Below, piece after piece: positions 30,401 through 43,700 of a stretch of DNA of 64,000 nt; the first letter of the stretch is position 1, and each line of letters opens with the position of its first letter. The DNA comes from Bradysia coprophila. Its lineage: Eukaryota > Arthropoda > Insecta > Diptera > Sciaridae. The stretch covers positions 3,004,799 to 3,068,798 of the forward strand of contig NW_023503496.1 of assembly GCF_014529535.1 (NCBI RefSeq), given 5' to 3'. The notes beneath the pieces were generated by a model. That model did not search any database, had not been told where the DNA came from, and saw only the letters and a list, made by a program, of their open reading frames with translations. The position numbers and the translations under genes are program-made.

Positions 30401-33069
30401 AGAAAGCAGTGTCACTGTGTCACCTATATTACGTCCGAATAGATATGTTGAAAACTGTCACAAGCTTAATACCCACTTCACTCCGTTTCTTCTCCATAAA
30501 AAAAAATTCTCTCTCTCTCTCTCTATCTTTGCATTGATTTAAACCAGAGAGATGGTAATATGACGACTGGGTCGTTTCGACGGATATTATATGGAAAAGG
30601 TCGATTGATTTTGAATTTGGTCGAAAGAAAATGTATTGAATTCTCTCTCAAGAAACCAGCTGTCATTCGACATATTCCCTCTTCCGTCGAAACGACGTCC
30701 CAGCCGTCATATTAGCATCTCTCTGTCTTAAACGGTGAGTAAACAGAGTAAAGTGTGGATTCGGATTTTTGATTCGAACATGCCAAAATTTTTGTTCCGT
30801 TTACTGAACAACTCTCTCTCTCAAATGAGCAAAAACGGAGGCAAAACGAAGCTACTGCGATTCGTGCCTAAAGCGTGAATCGCACTACGTTCCGATTCCT
30901 CACCGTTTACGCTACAGCAATGGAAAGAGGACAGTTTTCATTGTTATTTAGAAAACGGCGACCAAAACGGAGTGACTGCGAATCGGCCTTAAAGGCTTAT
31001 ATCGGTTAGCAATTTCTTTCTCTTTCTCAACAGAGGCTACATTTATGCTTCCTTTGCAAAACTGTATCCGCAATGGCTGAAAGTGGTGGCTGTGTGCGAC
31101 CATCATGATTATCAATGTGAGCGTCTAGCCAAGGTAAATTGGAAGACACTTTTTCGTGTGTTCGATCTTTAACGACTTTTTAATAAATCCTCATAGGAAC
31201 ACACGATCCCACCCGAAAATGTATTTGTGGGAGATTGGTCATTGGTAAATTAGCAATGCCTCAGCAGTCCCGGCCATTCCCTTTGTAATACTTAAATATA
31301 TTCCACAGATTGCTTCAAGACCAAAGCTGGCTGATGCAGTTGCAATTTGTACAACTGACGCAGCTCACACTGGACCAGCCGTTGGTAATGATGATCACGG
31401 TCAAATTTCCCATTTTCGTCTAACTTTTTGTTTGTAAAGCGTTTGCCGATCTCAAGTATCACATTCTGCTCGAAAAACCCATGTCGGTAACAGTCGATGA
31501 GTGTGCACTCATCTACAAAGCAATTGTCCGGAACAAAGTCCTTTTAGCTGTCGGTCATGTGTTACGGTATACCAGGTACACCAAGTCCATGAAACGGGTT
31601 CTCGATTCAAAGGTCTTGGGTGACATCGTTAACATTCAGCATTTGGAACCAGTTGGATTTTGGCATTTTGCCCATTCGGTATGCGGCATTTCGTGCGTGC
31701 ATCGTCATGAACTGATCGGCATTGTTTCGTTTTCAGTTCGTTCGGGGCAATTGGCACAATGAATCGGAGTCTACATTTTCGCTGTTAGCCAAGTGTTGCC
31801 ATGATATTGATCTGCTCGCTTACATGGTGAACGAGAAGTGTAAGGTGAGTTTGTCTAAGTTTCACGATGGTGAAGTTGGCGTGCAGAAAGTTCGTTTTGA
31901 ATTCACCGCAAAGCTTTGCGTCTATACACGATAAAATGGCAATCTGTTCGACATTCGATATTTACGTACTTTCAATGCTTTCATAGTGGTCGGCTAGCCC
32001 TTAACAATTTCTATTTTCATTAGAAAATTTCTTCGTTCGGAAGCTTGTCGCACTTCAAAAAAGAGAAAAAGCCAAAAGAAGCCGGAAATGCTATGTGAGT
32101 GACTCAACCCACGTTCGAAAGTTGTCTGTTGAAAATTTTCGGAATTTCAAAATTTTCAGAAACTGCCTTGACTGTCCATTTGAGCCCTCATGCCCGTATT
32201 CAGCTAAAAAGATTTACATCGACGAATTCTTTACGAAACAAAACGAGAAAGGGTGGCCAGTGAATGTTGTCCAGCCGAATGGTGACATAGGTATGAGGGG
32301 GAGATAATAGCAGAAAAGTTGATTCTACGCAGAGAAATGATAATAGATGGCGTTGCTTCTGTCCCACAGGCCGTAGGTGCAGCACAGCGACATCTGTTAT
32401 CATTTCTCTATTCTAACGACATCTGTGATTATTCACCGCGCACTCTCTCAGATATCGAAAATTTGACCGATGCATTGCGCAAGGGAAATTATGGTCGATG
32501 TGTCTACGAAATGGATAACGATGTTTGCGATCAGCAAGTTGTAAACATGGAATTCGAGAACGGCACGACAGTTTCCATGTGCATGGTAGCATTTACTGAA
32601 GCGTCTTGTCAGAGAAAGGTATGGAATTGCCATTTCTCTGCGTACAAAATTTTCAAAAATCTTTTCGTTCAGACCCGTATCTTTGGCACAAGAGGTGAAT
32701 TGGAAGGCGACGGTTCGGACGAAATCAAATTGTTCGATTTTGTAACCAGACAGACAACCGTAATCAATCCCAGCAAGGAGTCCAGTTCGAATGATTTAGC
32801 GAAAAGTGGACATGGTGGCGGCGACTTTGAACTGATGCAGTCATTTGTATATGCATGCAGCACCGGTGACGATCGCTATATCATTTCCGGACCAAGGGAA
32901 ACATTCGGTAATTTTCGGAGTAACTTTAAATGGTGCGTCGGCTATGACTGTCGGATTTTCTTTGTTGATAGACTCGCATCTGTATGTTTTTGCGGCGGAG
33001 CATGCTAGACGAACTGGAAGTGTTGTTGACATCGACGAGTACAGGAGACAGGTTCTATTGGAACAATAA
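27480..33069 (+). CDS. Gfo/Idh/MocA-family NAD(P)-dependent oxidoreductase
   Basis: Eleven exons: 27480-27553, 31034-31133, 31197-31244, 31309-31384, 31440-31678, 31737-31844, 32024-32094, 32160-32290, 32452-32618, 32673-32907 and 32972-33069. All are GT/AG and phase-consistent, and encode 448 aa. The N-terminus has the Rossmann motif AIVGAGDRGYIYA (about residues 19-31) and an acidic residue after strand two (VAVCDHHD). The family motif EKPM follows, with the conserved lysine. Then come GHVLRY, RGNW and CCHDIDLL, which are usual in the C-terminal beta-sheet domain. Family members oxidise or reduce sugars, inositols or similar polyols; the substrate is not readable from sequence. Intron 1 is 3.5 kb and full of palindromic elements; the other introns are mostly 50-180 bp. 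AATAAA lies at 33120. The splice from 32290 to 32452 was chosen because it alone keeps frame and gives DIENLTDAL. Confidence 0.88.
28471..29648. repeat. 1.18-kb near-perfect palindrome in intron 1 of the oxidoreductase
   Basis: The two arms of about 580 bp each are inverted copies. The left begins TGTATAGTGGGGGTGGTCGA and the right ends TCGACCACCCCTACTGTATA. The centre, around 29012, is itself palindromic (ACAGCAACAGTTGCTGT), so there is almost no spacer. Open frames 28380-28667 (-) and 29443-29649 (+) are the same repeat read twice. Foldback element of unknown class. Confidence 0.85.
30024..30145. repeat. Short palindrome in oxidoreductase intron 1
   Basis: TTGGAATGACAGTTGGCGTC and its inverse AAGCCAACTGTCATTCCAAT flank a centre with CTCTCACATTCTC. 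A relative lies at about 39850-39980. Confidence 0.7.
30545..30725. repeat. Palindromic MITE in oxidoreductase intron 1
   Basis: CAGAGAGATGGTAATATGAC at the left pairs with TCATATTAGCATCTCTCTG at the right. Inner arms GTCGTTTCGACGG and CCGTCGAAACGAC. Preceded by a (CT)n run. Confidence 0.7.
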
Positions 33070-33454
33070 ATAAGGCCGCACGTTGCATATGGAATGTAGG
33101 GATTGTTTACGATTGTTTCAATAAAAAATTGGCTTTGGCATTGCAACATTTTTGACTTACTTTTCCATACGCAAACGTTTCAACTCATTTCCTAAACTTC
33201 ACACAGTCCACATTCCTTCTGCGTCACCTCCACATATATATCTCCGAAAAGTTATCTTTGTCCGGGAACCCACGTTTTGAACAAATTAAGAACGCAGCCT
33301 AAAAAAGGGTGGATATTTTTAGGCCTCGTCTTAGCCATATAGTCACGGGTCTGAATAGTCCTTCTATTTTTATGCTTGGGATATGTCTAAAGGTCGAAAA
33401 AGGGTGTTTTTGTTAGTGTAATTAGGTTAGGCCTTGACAACCTAGCTTTACAAT

Positions 33455-34250
33455 CGAGAGATTGCGCAAATGACGCATAAATTAAGACAACTTATAAATC
33501 CGAATTAATAATAAGCTGTAAGTCAACCACCTATAAAGTGAGAGTTACATGTTCATAAGTGTATAGGTTAACAGTATGAAAGTCGAAAGTTATAGAGATG
33601 GGAAGATGGTGGATCGTATAGAACAATTGATCTTTAGGAACCAACCTACGGTGAAATCAATAATCCCAAAAATTTAGAAGACGACCCACAAAAACATGTA
33701 AAATCCAACAAAATCTTGAAGTTCTTGGGCTGAAAAGAGCTGGAAATGGTCAACGAGAGAAAATATTTCGCTCATTTACTCACTTTGCTCACTCTTTTAA
33801 CCTTAGGAATAAACTTGCTGAAGAAACTTTTTTCATAGATCTTCATCCTGAAGAGCTACAACTGACGACAGAGTCAGTACCATCATTTGTCGATGGTATC
33901 TCCCGGATTTTTTATATGAAATGTGTTTCTGAGGTCGAGTTAAGAAGTATGATGTAAAATTTGTTCCTCCTCTATCGCTTCTAAGTTAGAAGTTCTAACC
34001 CTTCGCTGCCCTAGAACTTCAAAATTTTTATAAAATTTGTGTGGGTTGTCTTCTAAATTTTTGGGATTATTGATGTCACTGTAGGTTGGTTCCTAAAGAT
34101 CAATTAATATATTACTTACTTTTTGACTTAAAGAGTTATAAGTTTTACATTTTAGGTGATTGCCTCATAACTTATGACTTAAAACTGATTTACTCATAAG
34201 TTCGGATTTATAAGTTGACTTATAATGTATACGTCATTTGCGCAATCTCG
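33455..34250. repeat. Palindromic element of about 800 bp
   Basis: The ends ATTGCGCAAATGACG and CGTCATTTGCGCAAT are inverted. A second pair within (GATCTTTAGGAACCAACCTA at about 33630, and its inverse near 34090) shows that the arms extend inward around a 350-bp centre. No transposase frame. Confidence 0.75.
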
Positions 34251-34512
34251 CTAAATACCCTACAAGCCATGGTACGGATAAATTATTTTGCAACTGAGAA
34301 ATTGCGAAAGTAGAAGATTCGGTGCGCAGGGCGATGTTATGTGCAAAGATGACCCTTTTAGTGCAGCTATAATACATTGTTTGTCCTACGAACTTCACTG
34401 GAACCAGCTTTACCGATTTCATTCTCGAATTGGCGCGATAATAGCGTCGGATGGTGGTAATAAGACTTTCTGATAAAATAGAACGTATTGGAGCCTCGTT
34501 TGTAAGAGACTG

Positions 34513-34720
34513 GCCATAAGTGACGTCCACTTTCTTCCAGTGCTGCCAGCACATTTAAATCACCAATAATTCGATAAAAATGCATTTTATAAAGCCATTC
34601 TATTTGGGGTCTATTTGGGTGGTAGAACACATAGTTGACTTTGTAGAATGCATATTTATCGCGTTATTGGTGATTTAAATATGGTGGCAGCACTGAAAAA
34701 AGTGAACGTCATTTATGGAC
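34513..34720. repeat. Palindromic MITE
   Basis: GCCATAAGTGACGTCCACTT pairs with AGTGAACGTCATTTATGG. The arms continue through CAGTGCTGCCA / TGGCAGCACTG and ATTTAAATCACCAATAA. Confidence 0.75.
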
Positions 34721-35035
34721 TGTTCCTAAATCTAGGCGATTGCCGTTGATAATGACTGCGAAACATTGTAGAAATATTTGGTAAATACTCAGTACTGAGC
34801 AATTCCGACTAAGCTTCTTTTAAAATCGAAAATTGTGTTTTCTTAAGGTGAACAGACTGTAATTCGATCTTTTTTATAATTTAAGTTTTTATTGACGTTG
34901 CATCGAATATAAAAATTGCTTAAACACTAAAGTGGAAATCTAGAAACAGTTACAACTATAGGCTATAGTCTATAGCTGTATAGCTTTTAATACCTAGTTC
35001 TTGGCAGCTGCGTTATTTTAAATTCCTAGTGCAGT

Positions 35036-35205
35036 CCCAGAAAAATGAGAAGTCACCTGTTGAACGTTTACAATCCAACTTGTTCCACATTCGATATTCA
35101 CGTTATCATACACAAATATATGCTTAATAATGTGGATATCGCAATTATCGCATGTGGAACAAATTGGATTATAAACGTTGAACGGGTGACTTTTCATTTT
35201 TCTAG
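35036..35205. repeat. Palindromic MITE just past the Ack-like stop codon
   Basis: CAGTCCCAGAAAAATGAGAA and TTTTCATTTTTCTAGGACTG pair. Inner arms with GTTGAACGTTTACAATCCAA and its inverse. Begins about 40 bp downstream of the stop codon, so it would lie in the 3' untranslated region. Confidence 0.75.
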
Positions 35206-35242
35206 GACTGAATGATCCAGCTGCTCTGATACTTTTTCTTTT

Positions 35243-37784
35243 TTACAATCCTTTAAGTTTCAATGAGGTCATTTGCAGATCCCAATCGTGTTGTTGTAGA
35301 GCTTCGACACATCGTTCCATTGTCAAATTGAAATCGGCTAATGTTTTCTGTAACATCATTATCTTGATGGCTTTGTGAACATCCCAGTCGATAAAGTTTA
35401 AGGCAATAATGAACTGATCAGCTGATGCCTGTGGATATCACAAGAGCAGTGATGAGAGAATAAAAGAGTTACAGTACAAGTGAATGGCAGTTAATCGAAA
35501 TAGTAATAATTTAATGGCTTCACTCAGGACTGCTATAGGGCCTGTTGTAAGGAAAAATTCTTACAAATTTCTAAATTTTTGGAGAGGCGATATTATCGTT
35601 TTCTGAACGATATTATCGTTTTCTGAACGATATTATCGTTCAAAAATGATATGACAGTTTTTTGGACGGATCGGTAGCGGAGTCCGTAGCGCTCGACCTT
35701 TCTGTAAGTAAAGAGCAAACTGCCAATTGTGTGTCGCTAGTTTTTAACATGATTTTCTACATGAAGTCAACTATTTGCTCGTGGAGCCGAAAGCGACACA
35801 TCCGGCGATATCCTTCATTTTAGAGGTTGCACACGTCACACTTTTCTCTTAATAGGTTTTTGTTGGGATATCACTCGTTGTGGAAGTTGTAGGTCGAAAA
35901 TCAAAAATTTAACGAAATTCGAAAATTTGACGAAAATTGAAATTTAACGAAAATCGAAAATTTAACAGAAACCCAAGGTGCTGGGCTAACCGCCTTCCCA
36001 ACCAATCCAAGCATAGGTATTGGAAGCCATAAATATTTTTTGAAAATTCTTCGAAGCTTGTGTGGCTAGCGAGAGGTTATCGAAAACCGAAAACATGCAG
36101 TTTACTTATGAAAAGTTCTCCAGCAACGCGAAACGTACAAGGTCGTGTGAGGTGTCATTAGAACGGTATTTGCATGTACTTTCGGGGAAAAGCGGGTGTT
36201 ATTAGGTTTAAAATTCATTCACATCACACTGAGATATGTGCAGATGAAAAACCGTATGGGTAAAAGTTGTTGATTATTTCGGCGAACTTCTGACGGTTCC
36301 TGTGCATCCGAAAAACAAAAACAAAAAAAACAAAGGACCGTTTCCCCTAACTGATACTGGTCAGCTAGCCTTCTAAAACATTACACACTTACCACCGCTC
36401 CCAAAACCTTCGTCATGATACGGACTTCGTCTGATTCCAAACCTCGTTCACGGCCTTTCGGTTTTTTATCCGACAATTCCAGTAAGTCTTCACAGCTGAC
36501 TGCATTCGTATCGTTTAAATTTCTTTCCGAAAGACTTTCATCAGCTCGCCATTCTTTCGCCGAATCGACGGTATCAATTCCTTTACTGCCGCTACGAACA
36601 GCCACATCGACATCGTCGTCAACATTGATCGTCGCCTCCACCTGATCCTTTATCTTATTGAATAGAGCATTGTCTGCCAGTTCATTCTTCGGTTGGTCGT
36701 TTTTCGGATGCTTCCGCAAGAATTCAAACTTCTTTCGGTCCAAATTTCTCCCCTCAACCGAGCCATCATCAACATGATCCTTTTGGATGTCAAAGACAAA
36801 TCCATTTACCACTTCCGGTGATGACATCTCATCAATTTTGTTCACATCACTCTCAAGTATTGATTCAAAATCTAATGACGCTGAATCGGTACAGTCAACC
36901 TCACAGCTCAACGTGGTAATGTTTGCATAGGATCGGCTGTAGTCGGTGCACTTCTTAGTATAGTAATACTTATCATTGGTTCCATCCAGATCTTCCTGGT
37001 TCACGTAGGAATGGTCGAATCCTCTTAATTTTGACACCTCTGCGTGCTTTGTTGAGTTAGTGTTGTAATTCGAATTGGATGACAACGGAAATGGCGGGGT
37101 GTTTTCCTCAACTGGCGTTTTCACTTTATTTAGCTGACGCTGTAAAACTGTTCCATGTATGATCAATGGATGCTTTCGCACGTGACGCTTTACATTCGTT
37201 TGTAGAATTTTGCTTCGATCTTTTGGTGGTGGTAGCGGTGTTGGATTGAAATTTTCTATTTCTTTGGTGGCAATTTGCTTCTGAACGCTACTTCGGTGAA
37301 GGTTGATGTCTTTCTCGGAAAACGAATACTCTGGTTGAGTGAGGTAACTGGGACTTTCACACATGGCATCATTGTTAATCGAATCTCTGTTCGCCGCGTC
37401 ATCGTTCGTTGAATTGACTTTGGTACGCGGTCGAATTATCGGATAGTTTTTGTCTCGCAAAATTCGCAACGGATTCGAATCCACGTCTGGACTTCGTTTA
37501 TCGCCACCGGTTGAGTTTCTCCATGGTAGAGTTGTAGGCCTCGGTGCCGGATGCGTTGGAACGCTAAATTCAGTCGCCTGCTTCAATTCCACTGAGTGTC
37601 GATGCTTAAACGTGGGATTTTGCGTTGGTAAGGTTGTTGAAGACAGTTTAACATCTACCACGTCGTGAAAATGATCCAGGCTGTCCAATTTGTTCTTGTC
37701 ATAATCGTAACGGCCCATTGTTTGCGACGATGTTTTCTCCACCAATCGATTGTAAGCGTCTCGGCTCTCCTCGGATATGGAACT
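35243..37784 (-). CDS. Ack-like: Last two exons of Ack-like: disordered tail and UBA-like C-terminus
   Basis: Exon 37784-36393 (464 codons, phase 0 at both ends) starts after AATTTACAG and ends at GCGGTG|GTAAGT. It is hydrophilic, low-complexity, with Pro/Thr and Asp/Glu stretches. Exon 35428-35243 starts after TCCACAG and encodes ASADQFIIALNFIDWDVHKA, then LTMERCVEALQQHDWDLQM and a stop: two UBA-like helical units, as at the C-terminus of Ack kinases, where they bind ubiquitin. The join to exon 49446-49230 is in frame, which ties these exons to the kinase 12 kb away. Confidence 0.8.
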
Positions 37785-40700
37785 CTGTAAATTGTGGGTG
37801 TGGGACCAATGGGAGGAATAAAATGAAGGAATGCGCATTTTTTATGGCGAATTAGGAAAGAGAAAACAAAAGGAGAAAAATAAATTTAATTAAATTAAAA
37901 AAAAATGAACACAAAACAAAGAAAAAATCGGTTAGTCAGAAAGAATAAAGAAAGAATTGCAGAATTAAGTTAAGTTTTATGCGGTGACACCTTATTGACA
38001 TCTAGTGACATCAGTTGGAATTTACGGTGTTTGCATGTACGAAGATATTCTCAATAGGAGATTATTGACGATCGAAAAGGTTCGATACATATTCCCTTAA
38101 AGTGTAGTTTCCCCTTAAAAAGAGCACTGAGGGATTCTTTTGAAAATCCACCTCTCAAAATCGGACCCATTTCGTCTGGGATTGATATACACATGGTTTG
38201 AAAGGTCTTTGCCAGTAGACCTTAAAACAGGCCTCACACAGTCTCGAGCCTCACCTGGTTGTTGGTGGAAGATCTCCGAAGTTGGAAAAATAGTGTTTTT
38301 TATCCGAATTTTTTGGCCGTTATAAACGATCGTCCCGGGCGAGAGTGGGCTCGTTGGAAAGCTGAGTTCAAATAGTTTCGGGTCATGCCTAGTTTAATTT
38401 AATTCATTGATATATGTTTGCAAAAATTTGCAAGAAAAATTTTCAAAATCTGTGTGCACTTTATACAGGTCGGGGCTGGTACTGATGACGCTTAATGTAA
38501 ACCTAACATGCTAGTTGTAACATACATTGTCTAAGCTTTCCGTTGATAGCTCATTTGTAGTGCAGGTGATTGCTGACATAACAGAACGTTATGTTAGTAC
38601 AACAGCTACTCGTAAAACTCGCCAGCAATCACCAGCACTGCAAATGAGGTATCAATGAAAAGCTTAGACAATGTATGTTACGACTAGCATCTTAGGTTCA
38701 CATTAAGCGTCATCAGTATCAGCCCAGACCTGCCTAAAGTTCACACAGATTTAAAAAAAAATCTTGCATTTTTTGCAAACATATATCAATGAATCTAATC
38801 AAACTAGGCATGACCCGAAAGTACTTGAGCTAAGCTTTCCAACGAGCCCACTCTCACCCGGAACGATCATTTATAACGGCCTAAAATTTCGGATAAAAAA
38901 CACTATTTTTCCAACTTCGGAAATCTTCCACCAGCAACCAGGTGTGGCTCGAGACTGTGTGAGGCCTGTTTTGAGGTCTACTGGCAAAGACCTTTCAAAC
39001 CATGTATATATCCATCCCAGACGAAATGGATCCGATTTTGAAAGGTGGATTTTAAAAATAATCCCTCACTCCGCTTAGCCTCCGTCTACATGACAGTTGT
39101 AAAATAGAACAAAGGAACTGTCACGTAAACGGAGAAAAAAATTGAAATAAATTCAATTTCCACTCCATTTGCGTGACAGTTCTTTTGTTCTATTTTACAA
39201 CTGTCATGTAAACGGAGGCTAAACGGAGTTGATTGCAGTTTTTGTGAGGCTTCTTCAAATGACGGGCTCATTGGTAATTTTCAAAATATAAAGATGTCGG
39301 TGCAACATGTTCTAAAACGACTATGCGACATGTAGTTTTCAAAAATGTCGTGATTTAGAACAAAATGAAGACATGACTTTTCTACACGATTCGCCGATAA
39401 GACGATAATGTCGCGCAGAAGACGATAATGTCGCCCAGAAGACTATAATGCCAGACAAAAGACGATAATGTCACACAAAAGACGATAATGTCACACAAAA
39501 CACGATACTATCACAAAGAAGGCGATAATGTCGCCCAGCAGACGATACTATCACAGAGAAGTCGATAATATCGTCCAGAAGACGATAATATCGCTCAGCA
39601 GACGATAATATAGCACTAAAGATAATAATATTGTCCTGAAATTATCAACCAAAAGTATAATATCACCTTGGCTTTTGATGTCAATAAAAAATTTTGGGCG
39701 ATTTATTGTCTTGCCAATGTTATCATCCAGGACGAATAACATCAATTATCGGCCAGGACAATAATATCGGTCGGAAGCCAATAATACCCGGGTAGTATTA
39801 TTGACTTTTCAAAATATGTAACAGAAAATATTTTCGAAGATGATAAGTTTCATTGTGAGTTATTCTCAGAGAAATGATAAGTTGTATGTAATTCTCTCAC
39901 ATTCTCTAACATAGGAGCCAACTGTCATTCACATGTACGTTCTATCTCGCCACAGGTGTATCAACTTATCATTTCTCTGGTGATTGTAGTTATCCATACA
40001 TATCTCATGATTTCTCGTTTGAAAGTTTAACTGTTAATAACGAGCCGACAACATAGTCCATTGTTTTTGTTGTGCGAATAACGCCCAGGATGATATTGTA
40101 TTCAAGACATTAATATCGACAGTAAGACTATATTATTGTCCTGAAGATGATATTATCGCGTTAAATCGATATTATCGTCTTCCGGTCGATATTATCGTCT
40201 TCCGGTCGATATTATCGTCTTCCGGTCGATATTATCGTCTTCCGGTCGATATTTTCGTCTTACGGTCGATATTACTACCTGGAAGACGATATTATCAACC
40301 AGAAGATGTTTAGAGGACAATATTATAGTATCGACTATCATTCGAGACGATAATGATCGTGTAGTTAAGTCCCGTCACGAACAAAATTGTCTGTATTTGT
40401 ACTGGCGACATTGGCTATCTTCAAAATATTTCATATGTGTTCTAAAACGACAATGCGACACGTGCAACACCTTGTACTTCTTAGTCATGACCTTACTTTC
40501 CGCTAAGCGTCGCATCCGTCGCTGAAAACCGTCAATAGTTCTTCGTCTTTTGAGACGTGAATATTGGCGATTTGCAACGAATGACGCAACGCGTAGCGGA
40601 AATTGTTTGGAAAATACTGGCGAATAATAGACGAGCAGTTTTGACTTAACGTACTTGAACATACTTTTGTCCGATATTCAATTTTTTTTTTAACATAGAA

Positions 40701-43700
40701 AGTAATGTCAACTACATTACATGCCAATCGCGAATAAAGGTGTTGAGGAATTTCGCGCTGCGTCATTCACAATAACCCCCAAAGTGACATTTTCCTTTTA
40801 CAAAATGTGTCATTTTGTCAATTATTGTGAATGACGCGGCGCGAAATTCCTAGTAGCCCGAATAAATAATCTGAAAATAATAGCCCACGGTTTTATTGGT
40901 AACATTTTAATGTTCATGTTGTTACAATTGGTAATTTCAGTTTCTTGCTTTAACAATTTGCATTTTAGTTTTATTTTACTTTTTACTCGAAAACGATTAT
41001 TGGTTATTGTGTTATACTACATTAAGTCCGTGTTTCCGAATTAATGTTAGGACGAGTGGGGACCTGGAGCGAAGGGCGGCATTCCCACTCGTCAAAATGG
41101 AAATGACATCTTTAGATAATGTCAATTGTTGCGTTTGTATATGAAGGAAAGATATATGCAACACTTAGAAGAGAAACGTAGGCTAAAACAAACATGTGTT
41201 GGTAACACTGATTTTGAGCTAATTGCATGTCAAAATTGTTGCTACAGCGCAACTCCACACCATCGTCTCAGTGTTGCCAACACAGGTCCTTTGGCCTACA
41301 TTTTTCTTCAACATCTCGTATGTATCGATCCTTCAAATAGAGTGATAAAAGAGAATGTCAAAAATGTTCACTCATCGAGCTCAGTAAGTTAACTGTGTTG
41401 TTACTAGTTAACTGGACTTTTACATAGAAATTTTGACGTATCGAGACCAGTTAAGTAACTAGTCATTTTTTTCTCTTTTAACCAAAGTATAAAACACTGT
41501 GTTTATATACTTTGCTTTTAACACTGTATTATGGTGTTTGGCAGTATTTACCTCAATTTTGTGTACGTGTACAACATAGTAAGATGGGGCTAGTGTCAAG
41601 GATTAGTTATATTTAGAATGTGATGTGACAATAATGTTTTGCCCTATGATTAAATTCTGATAATCGTTCTTTTACTCAGTCATTATTTTATCCTTAATTT
41701 CATTGAAATAACGGAAGTTGTATACGCTTTATCCACACCATTAGCACTTTGTCAGCTTATGTCAAAGTTCAAAGTACCTAGCAGGGTAATAGCGGTTTTA
41801 CCACGGCAAATAGAGTAATAGAATGGAAATATTCGTGTACTTAGATTACTCTTTTTTTCCAGTACTCTGCTACGCGCTTTGCAAAGTTTGATTGTGTATT
41901 TCATCATGCAACTCACAGTACTTTCACATGAGCCCATAAGAGTTACTTCTAAGTTGTAACTTTCAATTTCCATTTCAGACGAATCGGAATTTAGAAGACA
42001 CATCAAACGACAGATCTATGTTCTCATTCTATGTTCACATTCATAAGCCGCTCATATACAATCCCCAATTAGACAATCCAGAAGAACTCAGAACTTATTT
42101 GAACCATGGCCACTATTAAGGTTTTTGACTTTTTACACACTTTTTTTTTAAATGCCCTACAAAAAAGTGTGTAATTACCTTTTTGCGATTACACACTTTT
42201 TCTGAAATTACCAAAAACGTTTTTATTTTGTAATGAAACACTTTAATCTTTTTTTACGAATTTTGTAATTTATTGAAAACTGTCAGCACGAGTCTTGCTG
42301 CACGACCCTTTCAAATACCTTTAAAATGAGCTATTACATGAAAAAATTGCATGTGATTTACTCTAAAAAAGTGGTTTTTCAACTCAAAAATTCCTAAAAA
42401 AAATCGGACATAGGCGAATATAGGATCTTATATATTCTGGGAAAAATATTTTCTTTTTGAAATGATCCATAGGTTCTGGAGGCATGTACGAAAACTCGAA
42501 ATTTTTCACAAAAATCGCCCGTGCAAGTTTATATTAACTTAAAAAAATAGTTTGTGGAGTCTTTATTGTTGGAAAATGTTGAGTTGTTGCAAGTAGTAAT
42601 TCGGTCTGGATAAAAAGTTAAAATCGACTCCAGACACTTTCAGTACAAAAAAAGTTGCAACAGATTCCAGGGGCGCTTTTTTCTGAAAGATATTGAGCCT
42701 CAATAATATATTCTAGAACAAACTATGCAGAAAAAATGGGTCTCCGGGCTGCGCAGACCTAATTTGTACAAATTGAAAATTACTTTGGTTAGAGTAGGCG
42801 GCTATAGTTATACATCTATTTGTCTTTTACTATTCAATGTATTATGTAATTTTGTACAAATGATCGTTGCGCTGCCCGGAGACCTATTTTTTCGGCGTAG
42901 TTTGTTCTAGAAAATTTTATTAAGGCTCAATATCTTTCAGAAAATACATGCGCCCCTGGAATCGGTTGCAAATTTTTTTGGACTTTTTTTTACGATTATC
43001 GCGAATTTAATACCCTTAAACAGGTAAATTGCCAATATTTTCTTATGAAATTGAGCTTGTACGGTTTCATTAGAAAAGCACGGGATACGACTAAATAAAA
43101 CAGGTCATAAAAAAACTTCACTCACAAGTGTTTAGTAGGAGTCAGAGTTCATGAAGGTCGCTTTATACCACAAAATTGGTCGAAATTGAAAAAAGATCCG
43201 GCTGTGATAATTTATTTTCTTCATAACAATAATAGTGGGGCCCTAATAGACCAATTCCAGGAAAAAAATCTCATGTGTAAATACTTTGACTAAAAGTTGG
43301 TTCAAGCTCACAGTGGCTGGTCTTTTTTATGTGAAAATCAATTCTCAGTTTTGGAAAAAAGTGTGTAATTACAAATTTTTTGTGCAAACATAAAAGTGTG
43401 TAAAATACACACTTTTAAAAAGTTTTTACACACAATGTGTAAAATACACGCTTAAAAGTGGCCATGATTTGAACTCTAATGTTTACAGATTTTCCTTATT
43501 AGTTTCCTCGCTCGTTTCCAGGGGATTCTATCCATCAGTTGAATCAATCGTACGAAACAGATACGCAAATAAAACTATTGTTGCGTTGATCTTTGAGCTT
43601 CGGTAACAAATTGAAGTTACGAATTAAGGTGTAGCGGTTTTAGAAACTGTTTTAATTAGGGCTCAAGGGAGAATTCACTCAGCGGGCTCGCCTGGTCACT

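Larger units (their letters stand above)
33070..35242. other. Convergent intergenic space with palindromes
   Basis: The 3' ends of the oxidoreductase (+) and the Ack-like gene (-) face each other. AATAAA of the oxidoreductase is at 33120-33125. The rest is three palindromic elements (33455-34250, 34513-34720 and 35036-35205) and short AT-rich spacers; no other gene seen. Confidence 0.6.

Noticed and set aside
32319-32451. Coding extension ahead of the oxidoreductase exon at 32452
   Set aside because: Including it breaks the phase with the donor at 32290. Splicing to TCTCTCAG|AT keeps the frame and gives DIENLTDAL.
36381-37838. A stand-alone 485-aa protein starting at its own ATG
   Set aside because: The frame has an AATTTACAG acceptor at its start and a GTAAGT donor at its end, both phase 0, joining cleanly to Ack-like exons upstream and to a UBA-like exon downstream. 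It is an internal exon.
39370-40330. CRISPR-like array suggested by regular 20-bp repeats
   Set aside because: The units are directly adjacent with no unique spacers and lie in an animal intron; it is a minisatellite.
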